A stretch of DNA of 64,000 nucleotides, from positions 248,918 to 312,917 of the forward strand of contig JABBAS010000031.1 of the NCBI GenBank assembly GCA_018607835.1, read 5' to 3'. The translations under genes and the position numbers were made by a program. The DNA comes from Methylobacillus sp. Its GTDB lineage: Bacteria > Pseudomonadota > Gammaproteobacteria > Burkholderiales > Burkholderiaceae_C. Shown one piece after another: positions 1 through 9,619 of this stretch (its first letter is position 1; each line of letters starts with the position of its first letter). Under the pieces are notes generated by a model, which searched no databases, was not told where the DNA came from, and worked only from the letters and a program-made list of their open reading frames with translations.

Positions 1-1165
1 AGTCATAAATCACGCGCAGGTCGGCTAAGAAAAGGTCGGCACTTGCGTAGGGTTCTGACGGGGCGACGGCATGGCGTGCGGCCACGCCACCGGTGAGGGC
101 CTGTAAGGTGGCGGCTAAGCGCGCGTACACGCCGGTGAGGGCGCGGCGATAGGGCTCATCTTGGCGGTGTGGATTGCTGTCGGGTGAGCGCACGGCTAAG
201 GCCTGCATATCGGCACTAATGCGAATTAAGCGCGCCGACATCGAGAGTTCGCTGCCCAGAAGGTGAACCTCGGTGAGGTAATGGCGAATCGCCATATCGG
301 CCTGGCGCTTGAGCGCTAACTCAAGGGTCTGCGCGGTCACGAAGGGATTGCCATCACGGTCCCCCCCAATCCATTGGCCCATCCTGAGAAAGTTTGGCGC
401 GTCATCGATGCTCAGCGCATCTTCTATTTCACGGTAGATTTTTGGAATCTCGTTCAAAAACGTCGATTGGTAGTAAGCCAAGGCGTTGTTGATCTCGTCT
501 TCAACGGTGAGCTTCTCGGTGCGCATCAGACGGGTTTGCCACAGCTGAACCACGCGCGCGCGAATCTTGTCCTCGTTTGCCTGTAAGTCTCTTGGCGCCA
601 AATTGTCACGTGCTTGCAGTAAGGTGCCAATCGCGCGCTCAGCATCCAAAATACTTTTGCGTTGGACCTCGGTCGGGTGTGCCGTTAAGACGGGGGAGAC
701 GTGCAGGTCGCCGAGCGCTTTGGTTAAGGCCTTTTTGCTCACACCGTGTGCATCCAAGGTGCTGAGCGCTTTGGCTAAGCTACCGGTTTGTTGTTGTCCT
801 TCACGCTCATGCACCACGCGGCGGCGAATGTGATGCCGGTCTTCAGCTAAGTTCGCCAAGTGCGAAAAGTAGGTAAATGCGCGAGCGACCGTGACTGTTT
901 GGTCACCGCTCAAGCCCTTCAGCAACCGTTTGAGCGCCTTGTCCGCGCCGGCGTCCGCTTGCCGGCGGAAGGCGACAGACAGTTGTCGAATGTTCTCAAT
1001 CAGTGCGTAGATCGCCTTGCCCTCCTGGTCACGAATGACCTCGCCTAGCAGGCGTCCCAAGAACCGGATGTCATCTACCAATGGGGCGTCTTTGTCAGGT
1101 GTCCCCGCCGACGGCAGACGCTTGGTTGTGTTGGTTTTTGAAGCAGTTGCAGAGCGAGTGGCCAT
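1..1165 (-). CDS. ppc: Phosphoenolpyruvate carboxylase, N-terminal part (cut by window edge)
   Basis: Cytosolic anaplerotic enzyme that carboxylates phosphoenolpyruvate to oxaloacetate. About 388 N-terminal residues are present; the family is usually around 900-950 residues, so the C-terminal half lies beyond the window. The reading frame opens at ATG (1165 on the minus strand) and contains the PEPC signature [12 protein letters not shown] near residue 158, with the catalytic His, and [11 protein letters not shown] near residue 260. Both are diagnostic of bacterial PEPC. It is transcribed divergently from hemC across about 120 bp. Identity is secure; only the start is an inference, made on the first in-frame ATG. 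Confidence 0.95.
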   Translation of the reverse strand, partial: MATRSATASKTNTTKRLPSAGTPDKDAPLVDDIRFLGRLLGEVIRDQEGKAIYALIENIRQLSVAFRRQADAGADKALKRLLKGLSGDQTVTVARAFTYFSHLANLAEDRHHIRRRVVHEREGQQQTGSLAKALSTLDAHGVSKKALTKALGDLHVSPVLTAHPTEVQRKSILDAERAIGTLLQARDNLAPRDLQANEDKIRARVVQLWQTRLMRTEKLTVEDEINNALAYYQSTFLNEIPKIYREIEDALSIDDAPNFLRMGQWIGGDRDGNPFVTAQTLELALKRQADMAIRHYLTEVHLLGSELSMSARLIRISADMQALAVRSPDSNPHRQDEPYRRALTGVYARLAATLQALTGGVAARHAVAPSEPYASADLFLADLRVIYD

Positions 1166-1284
1166 GGTGGTCTTTTGTGTGGATTGCAAAATCAGCGCCT
1201 ATCAAGCGGGCGGGTGACCCGCAGACGAATGCGCTAAGTCATGCTAGCATTTGCTTTACTTAACGATTACCAACGGGTTACCAA

Positions 1285-2274
1285 GTGAATAAGTCATCTC
1301 CGCTAAGCCTAACGATCGCCACACGAGAGAGTCGCCTTGCCATGTGGCAGGCGGAGCACGTTCAGGCTTGTCTGCACACCTTGGGCCACGACGTCAAGCT
1401 GTTGGGCATGACTACCCGGGGTGATGAGATTTTGGATCGGACCTTGTCAAAGGTGGGCGGCAAGGGACTCTTTGTAAAAGAGCTGGAAGTGGCTTTGGCG
1501 AATGGCGACGCCGATTTGGCGGTGCACTCACTAAAAGATGTCCCCATGCGACTGCCTGATGGCTTTGAGCTCGCCTGCGTGATGACACGCGAGGATCCGC
1601 ACGATGCTTGGGTGTCTCCCGTCGCTGGCGATTTAGTTGACTTGCCTGAGGGTGCCGTGGTCGGCACGTCGAGTTTGCGCCGTGTGGTGTTGTTGCGTGA
1701 TCGTTTGGACAGCTTGGGTCGCCAAGACGTGCGCATTAAGCCGCTGCGGGGTAATTTAGACACCCGTTTGCGCAAGCTTGACGCCGGGGAGTACCACGCC
1801 ATTGTGTTGGCGGCCGCTGGCTTGAAGCGATTGGAACTGCCCGATCGTATTCGCCGCATCTTTACGCCCAGCGACATGCTGCCATCCGCCGGCCAAGGGG
1901 CGTTGGGTATCGAGGTTCGCAGTGACCGGGTGGATTTGATCGAGGCCTTGAAGCCGCTTGTGCACATGCCAACGTGGTTCCGCGTTGCCGCCGAGCGCGC
2001 GGTGAGTCGAGCCCTTGGCGGCAGTTGCTCGGTACCACTGGCGGCGCATGCCACATGGGGCGCGTCAGACGAATTGATCGTGGATGCTGCGTGGGGGGAG
2101 TTGGTCGATGTGGAGGCCACTGCCGACCTCACCGGGCAATTACAGGCCGCGCTTGCCAAGCCACTGATACGCGCGCAGCGCCGGGCCCACGTGACCGACC
2201 TGGCTGCAGCCGAGGCACTGGGCTTGGCGGTTGCGCAAGATCTTATCGCTGATGGTGCGCGCGTCACCAGTTAG
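1285..2274 (+). CDS. hemC: Porphobilinogen deaminase (hydroxymethylbilane synthase)
   Basis: Polymerises four porphobilinogen units into hydroxymethylbilane in the cytosol, early in haem and sirohaem synthesis. The 329-residue product has the expected family length. It starts with the typical [12 protein letters not shown] segment, carries KELEVAL and HSLKDVP, and has the [12 protein letters not shown] segment near residue 248 whose Cys binds the dipyrromethane cofactor. The start is GTG, with no better ATG upstream. It is the first gene of hemC-hemD-hemX-hemY. The 3' end overlaps hemD by 23 bp when hemD is started at its internal ATG, which suggests translational coupling. Confidence 0.96.
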   Translation: MNKSSPLSLTIATRESRLAMWQAEHVQACLHTLGHDVKLLGMTTRGDEILDRTLSKVGGKGLFVKELEVALANGDADLAVHSLKDVPMRLPDGFELACVMTREDPHDAWVSPVAGDLVDLPEGAVVGTSSLRRVVLLRDRLDSLGRQDVRIKPLRGNLDTRLRKLDAGEYHAIVLAAAGLKRLELPDRIRRIFTPSDMLPSAGQGALGIEVRSDRVDLIEALKPLVHMPTWFRVAAERAVSRALGGSCSVPLAAHATWGASDELIVDAAWGELVDVEATADLTGQLQAALAKPLIRAQRRAHVTDLAAAEALGLAVAQDLIADGARVTS

Positions 2275-3124
2275 GCGGCGCACGGTCGTTGTCACCAGGC
2301 CGCTGCCCGAAGCGGGTGGCTGGGCAGATCATCTGCGTGCGGCAGCATACCCGGTGCTCACGCTCCCACTGATTAACATCCAAGGCTTGGGCGGCGCACC
2401 GTTGCAGGCGCATCTCACGGCGGTTCAGGCGTGGCCAACGTTTTCCTCGGTCATGTTTGTGAGCGCCAATGCCGTTCGCTTCTTTTTTGCAGCGGCATCC
2501 GCCACCGACAGCGCGCACTGGCTGGCGCGCTGGCGTGCAGGGGCGGGACCCCGCTGCTGGGCAACGGGCCCGGGTACGGTCAAAGCGCTGCGTGCGGCTG
2601 GCGTGCCAGAGCAGGCCATTGATGCGCCGTTAGCGGCGGGGTTGGCCTTTGACTCGGAACATCTATGGGCCGTCGTCCAAGCGCAAATTAAGCCGGCGTC
2701 GGCGGGCGCTCCTGAGCCGACTGTACTGATCGTTCGCGGTCGCTCCGGCAGCGCAGATGACGGCGATGGCCGGGATTGGTTGGGGAAGCAGTGCGTGGCG
2801 CGCGGCGCACAGGTGACGTACCTAGCGGTTTATCAGCGGTCAATGCCGGTTTGGGACAGCGCATTTGAAAGCGTGTGGAAGCAAGCCACCAGCGACCCCA
2901 CGGCGGTGTGGCTTGTGAGCAGCACGCAGGCGCTCTCAAACGCACAGGCGTTGGTAGGCGCTGACAGCAACTTACTGGCTAACCAGACGTTGTTGGTGAC
3001 CCACGCACGTATTCAGGAACGCGCAAAAGCATTGGGGTGCAAGCACGTCGCCCTTTGCGCGCCCGTGATGGATTCCATTTTGATGACGCTCCGCGCTCTT
3101 GATCAGAACTTTTCCGGTCTGTGA
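2252..3124 (+). CDS. hemD: Uroporphyrinogen-III synthase
   Basis: Closes and isomerises hydroxymethylbilane to uroporphyrinogen III, the branch point to haem and sirohaem. HemD is poorly conserved in sequence. The call rests on the N-terminal [17 protein letters not shown] motif, the [11 protein letters not shown] segment typical of the family, a length of 290 residues, and its place directly after hemC. I use the ATG at 2252. The same frame stays open upstream to a TTG at 2231, but that would lie deeper inside hemC. Somewhat longer than the E. coli protein, as is common in betaproteobacteria. Confidence 0.9.
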   Translation: MVRASPVRRRTVVVTRPLPEAGGWADHLRAAAYPVLTLPLINIQGLGGAPLQAHLTAVQAWPTFSSVMFVSANAVRFFFAAASATDSAHWLARWRAGAGPRCWATGPGTVKALRAAGVPEQAIDAPLAAGLAFDSEHLWAVVQAQIKPASAGAPEPTVLIVRGRSGSADDGDGRDWLGKQCVARGAQVTYLAVYQRSMPVWDSAFESVWKQATSDPTAVWLVSSTQALSNAQALVGADSNLLANQTLLVTHARIQERAKALGCKHVALCAPVMDSILMTLRALDQNFSGL

Positions 3125-3225
3125 TATTGCCATCTACAATGGGTGCGAGGGTGCTAAGAGGGCGGTCAACGGTTCTTTGACCGCTTCTGAGCGGCCCAAC
3201 TGTGCAACCAACGAGAAGCGCGCTT

Positions 3226-4428
3226 ATGACTGACTCGACATCTACAGATAATGCGTCTAAAAAGGCGAGCGTTGCAGGCGATGTGACGTTGCCTGCGGGC
3301 GACAAGGCCGCATCAAGTCCCGCTGCATCGACCGGCAAGTCGGGTCATCAATCGGCAGGCGGTCGCTCATTGGGTTCGATGTTCTTGATTCTCATGACCG
3401 TCGTCGTTTCTGTGGCGGCGCTGGCTTCCTCCTACCTCACTTGGCAGAGTTTCTCTGGTTTGCGTGCGGCGGTGGGTCAACGCATGCAGTCAGCCGAGGC
3501 AGAGGTCACACCGTTACGTGAACTGAGTAGTGAAACAGCCGGGCGTCTCAATGCCTTGCAATCACGCTTGAGTGGCGCGGAGCAACGTATCAGCGAGCTC
3601 AACCTGCAGCGTACCCAACTCGAGGAGTTGATGCTAAGCGTGTCACGGTCGCGGGACGAAACCTTGGTTCAGGACTTGGGTTCTGCATTGCGTTTTGCCG
3701 TGCAGCAAGCACAACTGATGGGCAACCCCCAGCCGCTTATCGCCGCGCTGCAAGTGGGTATCGAGCGCATCGAGGCCGCAGCCAACCCCCGTTTGGCCGG
3801 CGTTCGGGATGCCATGAAAAATGACTTGGATGTGATGCAGACCGAGACCAATACCGATGTCTCGCTGGTCGTTCGCGACCTGGCCCGCTTGACTCGCGAC
3901 ATGAATAAAATCGCGATGCGCGATACCGCGCCGCCGACAGACCGCACAGTCACTTCCGACGCGGACACGTCTGCCGCACCTTCCCCAGCCATTGGCCTGG
4001 CCACTGACCCCGCATCGACCACCGTGGCCCCGTCCCTGCTCGATCAGGCGGTGACGTCTGTGAGTACCGTGTGGCATAGCTTGAGTCAGGCCTTCGTGGC
4101 GCAAGCCAGTCAACTGGTGCGCGTCCGCGCCGTAGCGCCTACCGATGAGTTGATGTTGTCACCCGAGAACGCCTGGGTGTTGCGAGAGAATCTGAAGCTG
4201 CGGTTGTTGAGCGCCCGACTTGCCGTGTTATCAGGGCAAAAGCAAACAGCGTTGGCTGATATTTCGGCGGTGCTACAAGGTATCGCGCTGTATGCCGATC
4301 CCGCGGCCCCCAGCGTGGTGGGGCTGGTCGGTGATTTGCAGCAGCTGCAAACAACGATTGCCGCGCTGCATGTCCCTATCCCTCAGAGTACGTTGGCCGC
4401 TCTGGCTAGCGTAGCTTCAGCACGATAG
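3226..4428 (+). CDS. hemX: HemX-family membrane protein
   Basis: Member of the HemX family encoded with hemC and hemD in many proteobacteria. It has sometimes been annotated as a uroporphyrinogen III methyltransferase, but no methyltransferase motif is visible here. A low-complexity Ser/Ala/Lys N-terminus is followed by one transmembrane helix at about residues 48-72. A coiled-coil-prone stretch at about 75-150 (LNALQSRLSGAEQRISELN) and a mixed alpha-helical C-terminal region follow. The start at 3226 (ATG) has a GAGAAG Shine-Dalgarno-like sequence; a GTG at 3202 is possible. Molecular function is not established; an accessory role in tetrapyrrole synthesis is inferred from synteny. Confidence 0.82.
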   Translation: MTDSTSTDNASKKASVAGDVTLPAGDKAASSPAASTGKSGHQSAGGRSLGSMFLILMTVVVSVAALASSYLTWQSFSGLRAAVGQRMQSAEAEVTPLRELSSETAGRLNALQSRLSGAEQRISELNLQRTQLEELMLSVSRSRDETLVQDLGSALRFAVQQAQLMGNPQPLIAALQVGIERIEAAANPRLAGVRDAMKNDLDVMQTETNTDVSLVVRDLARLTRDMNKIAMRDTAPPTDRTVTSDADTSAAPSPAIGLATDPASTTVAPSLLDQAVTSVSTVWHSLSQAFVAQASQLVRVRAVAPTDELMLSPENAWVLRENLKLRLLSARLAVLSGQKQTALADISAVLQGIALYADPAAPSVVGLVGDLQQLQTTIAALHVPIPQSTLAALASVASAR

Positions 4429-4437
4429 GATCGCACC

Positions 4438-5709
4438 ATGAAATGGCTTTTCTCTCTCATTTGGTGGGTCGTGCTTGCGGTTTGTGTCGCTTGGTTGTTG
4501 AACAACAGTGCAATGGTCTCGGTGTTTGTCGATGGCTTGCGCATCGATTTATCACTCAATCTAATCTTGACCTGCTTGGCGCTCGGGGTCTGGCTGCTGC
4601 TGGTCGGATTGCGTTTTCGCTATGGGATTCAAGCCACCTATGTAACGAGTAAGCGCGCGCGTTTGACGTACAAGGAACAGGCCGTATCGTCTTTGGTTTT
4701 AGATGCGCTGAGTCTGCAACTCGCTGGACGGCATGGTCGAGCCCAAACAGCGGCGGCGGAGGCCATTGAGAAGTTGGATGGCTTAACGGCCCAAGATGGC
4801 GCTCAGTTGCCGCGTCAGGCAACCTTGCGGGTACTGGCGAATTGGGTTTGCGCGGAGAGCGCGCACACCCTGCGTCAAACCGCGGTCGTGGACACCCACT
4901 TAGCGCATGCATTGGCGGTGGACACCCACAACGACGGTGCGATTGCCCAAGAGGGTGTGCGCCTGCGGGCGTTGCGATGGGCGCTAGAACTTGGCGATAG
5001 CCCCCGCGCGCATCAACGCTTAGCGGAGCTACCTAAAGCGGTCTCACGCCGTGTGCAGGTCTGGCGCGCACGGCTCGATCTGGCGTTGATGGACCAGCAA
5101 CCTGAAAAGGCACTGGAAGCCGTTAGGACACTCACCAAGCATGGGGTTTATGCGGCGCGTGCGTCACTGAGTTTGCAACGCTCACTGGCGGTGCAGATGT
5201 TGGAGCGTTGTCATGACGAGGTCGCATTGGAGAGCATGTGGAAATCCTTGCCGCAGGCGGAGCGGGCCGGCTATGACGTGTCTCTGGCGTGGGTCAGTCA
5301 ACGCTTGGCCGTTGCGGCGGATCTGAGTGATGAGGTGGCGGTCAAACTGATGTCCCAGTTACAAGTTATTTGGGACAACATCGGTGACTTGAGCGATGCG
5401 CAACAAGCACGTCTGGTTGCGTGTATGACGCAGCTCTTGCCCCAACTACCCGATAGCTGGTTGGGCGTTATAGAGCAGGCACAGCAACAGCAGCCCGAAA
5501 AGGGTCTGCTGCAATACCTTACCGCGGTGGCTTATGTACAACGTCAGCTCGTTGGCAAGGCCAAACCAATGTTGAAGCGGGCGGCAGAAAGCGATGCCCC
5601 GCTGGATTTACGTCGTGACGCTTGGGTGCAAACCGCGAAGTTAGAGGCCGAGCTAGGCGATCAAGCCGCTGCGGCCGCCGCTTGGCAAGCGGCTGCGCTG
5701 GCAAGCTGA
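4438..5709 (+). CDS. hemY: HemY-family TPR membrane protein
   Basis: Proteobacterial HemY protein, not the Gram-positive protoporphyrinogen oxidase of the same name. It begins with MKWLFSLIWWVVLAVCVAW, giving two N-terminal membrane segments at about residues 5-25 and 38-60. A long alpha-helical region with TPR-like Ala/Leu-rich repeats runs to residue 423 and would lie in one aqueous compartment. It starts nine bases after hemX stops, so the two are probably co-translated. The family co-occurs with hemC/D/X; the biochemical role is unknown and is inferred to be in late haem synthesis or its membrane organisation. It is convergent with the DUF411 gene, 12 bp away. Confidence 0.85.
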   Translation: MKWLFSLIWWVVLAVCVAWLLNNSAMVSVFVDGLRIDLSLNLILTCLALGVWLLLVGLRFRYGIQATYVTSKRARLTYKEQAVSSLVLDALSLQLAGRHGRAQTAAAEAIEKLDGLTAQDGAQLPRQATLRVLANWVCAESAHTLRQTAVVDTHLAHALAVDTHNDGAIAQEGVRLRALRWALELGDSPRAHQRLAELPKAVSRRVQVWRARLDLALMDQQPEKALEAVRTLTKHGVYAARASLSLQRSLAVQMLERCHDEVALESMWKSLPQAERAGYDVSLAWVSQRLAVAADLSDEVAVKLMSQLQVIWDNIGDLSDAQQARLVACMTQLLPQLPDSWLGVIEQAQQQQPEKGLLQYLTAVAYVQRQLVGKAKPMLKRAAESDAPLDLRRDAWVQTAKLEAELGDQAAAAAAWQAAALAS

Positions 5710-5721
5710 TAGGTTCCCTAC

Positions 5722-6249
5722 CTAGCCTACCTGCCACACGCGGGTGCGCCCATCTGCTTGTACCAACAACACATTGAATGGATCTTTGCGTCCGCCGTAA
5801 ACGGGACCATCCATGCCTGGGCTACCAATCGGCATGCCTGGGACGGTAATCCCTAGCGCTTTAGGTCGCTCGGCGAGTAAGCGCTTGATAGCGTCTGCAG
5901 GCACGTGGCCTTCAACGACGTAGCCCGCTACGGTTGCCGTGTGGCAAGAACCAAGCTTTTCCGACAGGCCCAACTGCTTGCGCTTAGCGCGGTTCCCCGT
6001 ATCGTATGTCTTTACTTGGAAGCCGGCTTGCGCCATGAGTGCTACCCAGTCTTTGCAGCAACCGCAATTAGGGTCTTTCCAGACTTCTAACAAAGGGGCT
6101 GTCGTCGCCGCTTGAGCCCGTGGCATCGCCCACGCGCCTAGCGTGGCCACCACAGCAAATGTCGCGAAGCCGCCAAACCGTTGCAAGGTGGCCCGTTTAC
6201 TGTGGGACACCGTATGCGACAAGGCGATTGACTGATCTGATTTCTTCAT
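5722..6249 (-). CDS. Exported DUF411 metal-binding protein
   Basis: A 175-residue exported protein with an N-terminal signal (basic start, hydrophobic residues about 27-41, cleavage near AQA at 45-47). The DUF411 domain follows. The hallmark CGCC cluster (Cys62, Cys64, Cys65, followed by KDW) is present, as are the SCHT motif and the GMPIGSPGM segment typical of the family. DUF411 proteins are periplasmic, often found near copper or other metal-resistance genes, and are presumed to bind a soft metal. No efflux or oxidase gene is adjacent here, so the metal is unknown. It lies on the same strand as the amino-acid transporter, 83 bp after it, and may be expressed separately. Confidence 0.85.
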   Translation of the reverse strand: MKKSDQSIALSHTVSHSKRATLQRFGGFATFAVVATLGAWAMPRAQAATTAPLLEVWKDPNCGCCKDWVALMAQAGFQVKTYDTGNRAKRKQLGLSEKLGSCHTATVAGYVVEGHVPADAIKRLLAERPKALGITVPGMPIGSPGMDGPVYGGRKDPFNVLLVQADGRTRVWQVG

Positions 6250-6332
6250 GAGAACTCCACATGCTGAGCAAACGATTTCGAGGGATGCAACATCTAGAAA
6301 GTTCCCATACGTTGTCGTATTTGACGGCGCTG

Positions 6333-7076
6333 TTAATGGCCCAAGATCTTAGACAAAAAGTCTTTGCTGCGCTCGTTCTGGGGGTTGTTGAAGAACTCGT
6401 CCGGGGTGTTTTCTTCGACAATCTGACCCTGATCCATAAAGATGACGCGGTCGGCCACGGCCTTGGCAAACCCCATTTCATGGGTCACACAAATCATGGT
6501 GATACCTTGGTCGGCCAGTTCGACCATGACGTCCAACACCTCTTTGATCATCTCGGGGTCGAGTGCGGAGGTCGGCTCATCAAACAACATAATTTTGGGC
6601 GTCAGGCACAAAGCCCGTGCAATGGCCACGCGCTGTTGCTGACCGCCAGAGAGCTGTAACGGGTACTTTTCCGCCTGCTCGGCAATTTGTACGCGCTCAA
6701 GTTGCTGCATGGCGCGATCTTCAGCTTCCTGTTTGGGCAATTTCCCCACCCACATCGGCGAAAGCGTCAAATTTTCCAGCACGGTCAGGTGAGGGAATAA
6801 ATTGAACTGTTGGAACACCATGCCCACTTGTTTGCGGACCTGATCAATGGCCTTCACGTCGTCACCAAGCTCCACACCGTCTACCACGAGGCGACCCTCC
6901 TGATGCTCCTCCAGCCGATTGATACACCGGATGAGCGTTGACTTGCCGGAGCCCGATGGACCGCAAATGACAATGCGTTCACCTTTGGCGACGGATAGGT
7001 TGATATCCCGCAGCACATGGAAATTATTGCCATACCACTTGTTAACTTTGTCGAATGTAATGATGGGTTCAGACAT
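6333..7076 (-). CDS. aapP: Amino-acid ABC transporter, ATP-binding protein (GlnQ/AapP type)
   Basis: Cytoplasmic ATPase that powers the two permeases encoded just upstream. All ABC motifs are visible in 247 residues: Walker [10 protein letters not shown] at 39-47, Q-loop around QQFNLF near 90, signature [15 protein letters not shown] from 142, Walker B IMLFDEP at 162-168, and the H-loop in VTHEMGFA. The sequence belongs to the polar amino-acid family. It is last in the transporter cluster, 45 bp after the second permease. Assignment to the general L-amino-acid (Aap) subfamily rests on the unusually large partner permeases; the symbol is by analogy and the substrate is inferred. Confidence 0.93.
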   Translation of the reverse strand: MSEPIITFDKVNKWYGNNFHVLRDINLSVAKGERIVICGPSGSGKSTLIRCINRLEEHQEGRLVVDGVELGDDVKAIDQVRKQVGMVFQQFNLFPHLTVLENLTLSPMWVGKLPKQEAEDRAMQQLERVQIAEQAEKYPLQLSGGQQQRVAIARALCLTPKIMLFDEPTSALDPEMIKEVLDVMVELADQGITMICVTHEMGFAKAVADRVIFMDQGQIVEENTPDEFFNNPQNERSKDFLSKILGH

Positions 7077-7121
7077 GGTTTTACTCTTAAATATTTGTTG
7101 CGTACAAGCGTTGCGTGTGCA

Positions 7122-8225
7122 TCAACGCTGCTTACCTTTGTTGGCTTGTCCTTCGACCCACGAGCTGTAGCGCGACATGGAAAAGCAGAACAGGAAATAA
7201 ATCATGGCGATGAATAAGTAGCCCTCGACATAGAAGATGCGCCATTCCGTGTCGGAGCCCAGAGCCATCTTGAGTGCGCCTGTCAACTCATACAAGCTCA
7301 CAATGATGACCAAAGACGTGTCTTTGAAGATCGCGATGAAGCTGTTCATGATGCCGGGTACAACCATCGCCAAAGCTTGCGGTAAGACGATCTTGCGTTG
7401 TGTTTGCCAGTAGGACAAACCCAAGGTCGCAGCCGCCTCAATCTGCCCCTTGGGAACTGCTTGCAAGCCGCCACGTATCACTTCAGCCATGTACGCGGTT
7501 TGAAACAGCGTGATCCCCACCAGAACCCTGACCAGTACGTCAATCGTGACGCCAGCAGGCATGAACAGTGGGAACATGAACGAGGCCATGAACAAGACGG
7601 AGATCAGCGGGACGCCGCGAATCAGCTCTACAAACACAGTGCACAAAGCGCTGATGGCGGGTAAATCTGATCGCCGGCCCAGCGCCACGAGTAGCGACAA
7701 CGGGAAAGCCAGGGCAATCGAGATCGTGGCGAGCATGATGGTCAGTGGCAAGCCGCCCCAACGGCTGGTCTCAACGGGCTCAAGGCCCATGACGTCGCCG
7801 CCCATGAGCGTGAAGAAGCTACCCAGAACCAAAACCCAGAGGGCAATCAACCAGGGCTTCCAAAATGGACGCGTACAGCTGGCCACCAGCAAGATGACCA
7901 TCAACAGGGTGGCGATTAGTGGGCGCCATTGCTGATCGTAGGGGTAGCGGCCGAAAATGATCACACGGTATTTCTCGGTGATCACACCCCAGCAAGCACC
8001 GGCGCCCTCCGCGCGGCAGGCCCCTGAGTCAGCCAGCCAGGTGGCGCGTAATATCGCCCAGTCAATGAGCTGCGGCAGGTACCAGACCAGCACACCGCCA
8101 AAAAGCAGCGTGGCCAAAGTGGTTCGTAGGTCGCCAAACAGGTTGCTACGAATCCAAGGGACGAGGCCCTCGGTGTTCACAGGTGCCCGTCTCGCCTCGA
8201 TCGGTTTAAAGGTAGATGTTGACAT
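7122..8225 (-). CDS. aapM: Amino-acid ABC transporter permease (AapM-like)
   Basis: Inner-membrane permease of the His/Glu/Gln/Arg transporter family. At 367 residues it is much longer than the usual ~220-residue polar amino-acid permeases, which is characteristic of AapM/BztC-type subunits. A large N-terminal region with extra membrane segments and a periplasmic loop containing CRAEGAGACWG precedes the conserved C-terminal permease core. The core carries the EAA-type loop (IEAAATLGLSYWQTQRKIVLPQAL) that contacts the ATPase. It starts 10 bp after its partner permease gene stops, so the two are tightly coupled. Substrate range cannot be read from sequence; Aap/Bzt systems are broad. Confidence 0.9.
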   Translation of the reverse strand: MSTSTFKPIEARRAPVNTEGLVPWIRSNLFGDLRTTLATLLFGGVLVWYLPQLIDWAILRATWLADSGACRAEGAGACWGVITEKYRVIIFGRYPYDQQWRPLIATLLMVILLVASCTRPFWKPWLIALWVLVLGSFFTLMGGDVMGLEPVETSRWGGLPLTIMLATISIALAFPLSLLVALGRRSDLPAISALCTVFVELIRGVPLISVLFMASFMFPLFMPAGVTIDVLVRVLVGITLFQTAYMAEVIRGGLQAVPKGQIEAAATLGLSYWQTQRKIVLPQALAMVVPGIMNSFIAIFKDTSLVIIVSLYELTGALKMALGSDTEWRIFYVEGYLFIAMIYFLFCFSMSRYSSWVEGQANKGKQR

Positions 8226-8235
8226 ATTCGCAGGC

Positions 8236-9414
8236 CTATCGCTCTTTGATCGCAGAGCGTTTGTTGTACCAGTTCATTAAGAGAGAGGTGAGCAGTGAGG
8301 TCATGAGATAAATTAACATCACGATCGCAATGCACTCAACCGCTCGGCCTGTTTGGTTCAGCGCGGTATTGGTCACAGACACAATGTCTGGATAGCCCAC
8401 GGCAACCGCGAGCGATGAATTTTTGGTGAGGTTGAGGTACTGGTTGGTTAGTGGCGGAATAATCACGCGTAAGGCCTGAGGCAGCATCACCAACTTCATG
8501 GTCAATCTCTTGGGTAGTCCCAAGGCGGCGGCAGCTTCCGATTGGCCTGCTGATACCGATTGGATACCGGCGCGCACCACCTCGGCCACAAATGCTGCGG
8601 TGTAAAACGTCAAGCCAAACAACACCGTTAAAAATTCTGGTGTCACAGCGGCTCCAAACTCGATCGCAAAGTCGCCTTTGACGGGGGTGTCGAATTCGGA
8701 TGGCGCCCCGCCGATGAACCAGCCCACCACCGCGCCTGCAAGCAGCATGCACACGGGAACCCAAAAGCTACTCACCGGTTGACCTGTCGCCTCAAATCTG
8801 CGCGTTGCCCAGCGCCGGTAGACAAATATGCCCACACCCGCGAGTAACAGACCGAATAAACCTAGCAAATGGCCGAATTCCCAGAGCGGTGCGGGAAAGT
8901 TGATACCGCCCTTACTCAGGAAAAAATTGCCAACTTGCCACGGCTCCCAGCTGTCCGGCAACGTTTGCGTCAGGAACAGGTACCACATGTAAAGCTGTAG
9001 CAGGACAGGAATGTTGCGGAATACCTCCACATAGGCGGTACAAAACCCACGCACCAAGGCGTTGCGCGAGAAGCGGCCGATGCCCAGCGCAGTGCCAAGC
9101 ACGGTTGTGAGGACGATGCCGATAATGGCCACGCGCAAGGTGTTGGATAAGCCAACAACGAAGGCCCACCAGTAGTCTTGACCAGAGTCGTAGGGTATGG
9201 CTGTTTCACCGATTTCAAAACCGGCAGCCTGGGTCAGAAAGTCGAACCCGCTCTGCATGCCGCGCGCCGCCATGTTCGTCATGGTGTTGCTGGCCAGCAG
9301 CCAAATAAGTGAGATGATCGCGCCGATCGCGAGCGCTTGGTAGACAAGGCCTCGGAATGCCTTGCTGCGCCAAGACCAATGGGTCACCTTGGGTGGCACG
9401 TGGGTGGTGCTCAT
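8236..9414 (-). CDS. aapQ: Amino-acid ABC transporter permease (AapQ-like)
   Basis: First of the two permeases, 392 residues, with the enlarged architecture of AapQ/BztB proteins. There is an N-terminal membrane helix at about 25-45, a long soluble loop, then five or more helices. The permease core contains the EAA-type cytoplasmic loop (SEAAAALGLPKRLTMKLVMLP). The segment YVEVFRNIPVLLQLYMWY is typical of the family. The gene follows the binding-protein gene by about 205 bp, a gap that holds two stem-loops. Expected to form a heterodimer with the AapM-like subunit in the inner membrane. Confidence 0.9.
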   Translation of the reverse strand: MSTTHVPPKVTHWSWRSKAFRGLVYQALAIGAIISLIWLLASNTMTNMAARGMQSGFDFLTQAAGFEIGETAIPYDSGQDYWWAFVVGLSNTLRVAIIGIVLTTVLGTALGIGRFSRNALVRGFCTAYVEVFRNIPVLLQLYMWYLFLTQTLPDSWEPWQVGNFFLSKGGINFPAPLWEFGHLLGLFGLLLAGVGIFVYRRWATRRFEATGQPVSSFWVPVCMLLAGAVVGWFIGGAPSEFDTPVKGDFAIEFGAAVTPEFLTVLFGLTFYTAAFVAEVVRAGIQSVSAGQSEAAAALGLPKRLTMKLVMLPQALRVIIPPLTNQYLNLTKNSSLAVAVGYPDIVSVTNTALNQTGRAVECIAIVMLIYLMTSLLTSLLMNWYNKRSAIKER

Positions 9415-9519
9415 AATATTTCTTCAGCTGATACCTCGCCGTCACAAGCACATGCTTGTCAGAACTGGCGTGAGGTTAATAGAGATGATCGGGTCGTTAT
9501 TGCTATGCATGAGGACAAA

Positions 9520-9588
9520 CCGCCTGCCAAGTAGTGACTTGACAGGCGGCCTACCTATGCAACGCTGAGGCGTCCGCCTTTTCAGGCG
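9520..9588 (-). terminator. Two stem-loops between binding-protein and permease genes
   Basis: In the 205-bp gap downstream of the binding-protein gene, two inverted repeats are visible. At 9575-9588 a 5-bp stem (CGCCT/AGGCG on the minus strand) closes a GAAA tetraloop. At 9520-9549 a 12-bp arm pair (CCGCCTGTCAAG with CTTGGCAGGCGG, one mismatch) encloses a 6-nt loop and is followed on the minus strand by a short T-containing stretch (TTTGTCC). This resembles an attenuator or RNA-stabilising structure that lets the binding protein be made in excess over the membrane subunits, as known for other ABC operons. The function is inferred. Confidence 0.6.
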
Positions 9589-9619
9589 TTGGTCTCAGAG
9601 TTGTTCAGTCGCGGGCAAC

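Noticed and set aside
1362..2267. Long open frame of 301 codons antisense to hemC
   Set aside because: It lies wholly opposite hemC, is Arg/Ser/Thr-rich as antisense frames of GC-rich genes usually are, and shows no motif or ribosome-binding site.
3202..4428. HemX as a uroporphyrinogen III C-methyltransferase
   Set aside because: No SAM-binding or CobA-type motifs are present; the transmembrane/coiled-coil HemX architecture fits better than an enzyme.
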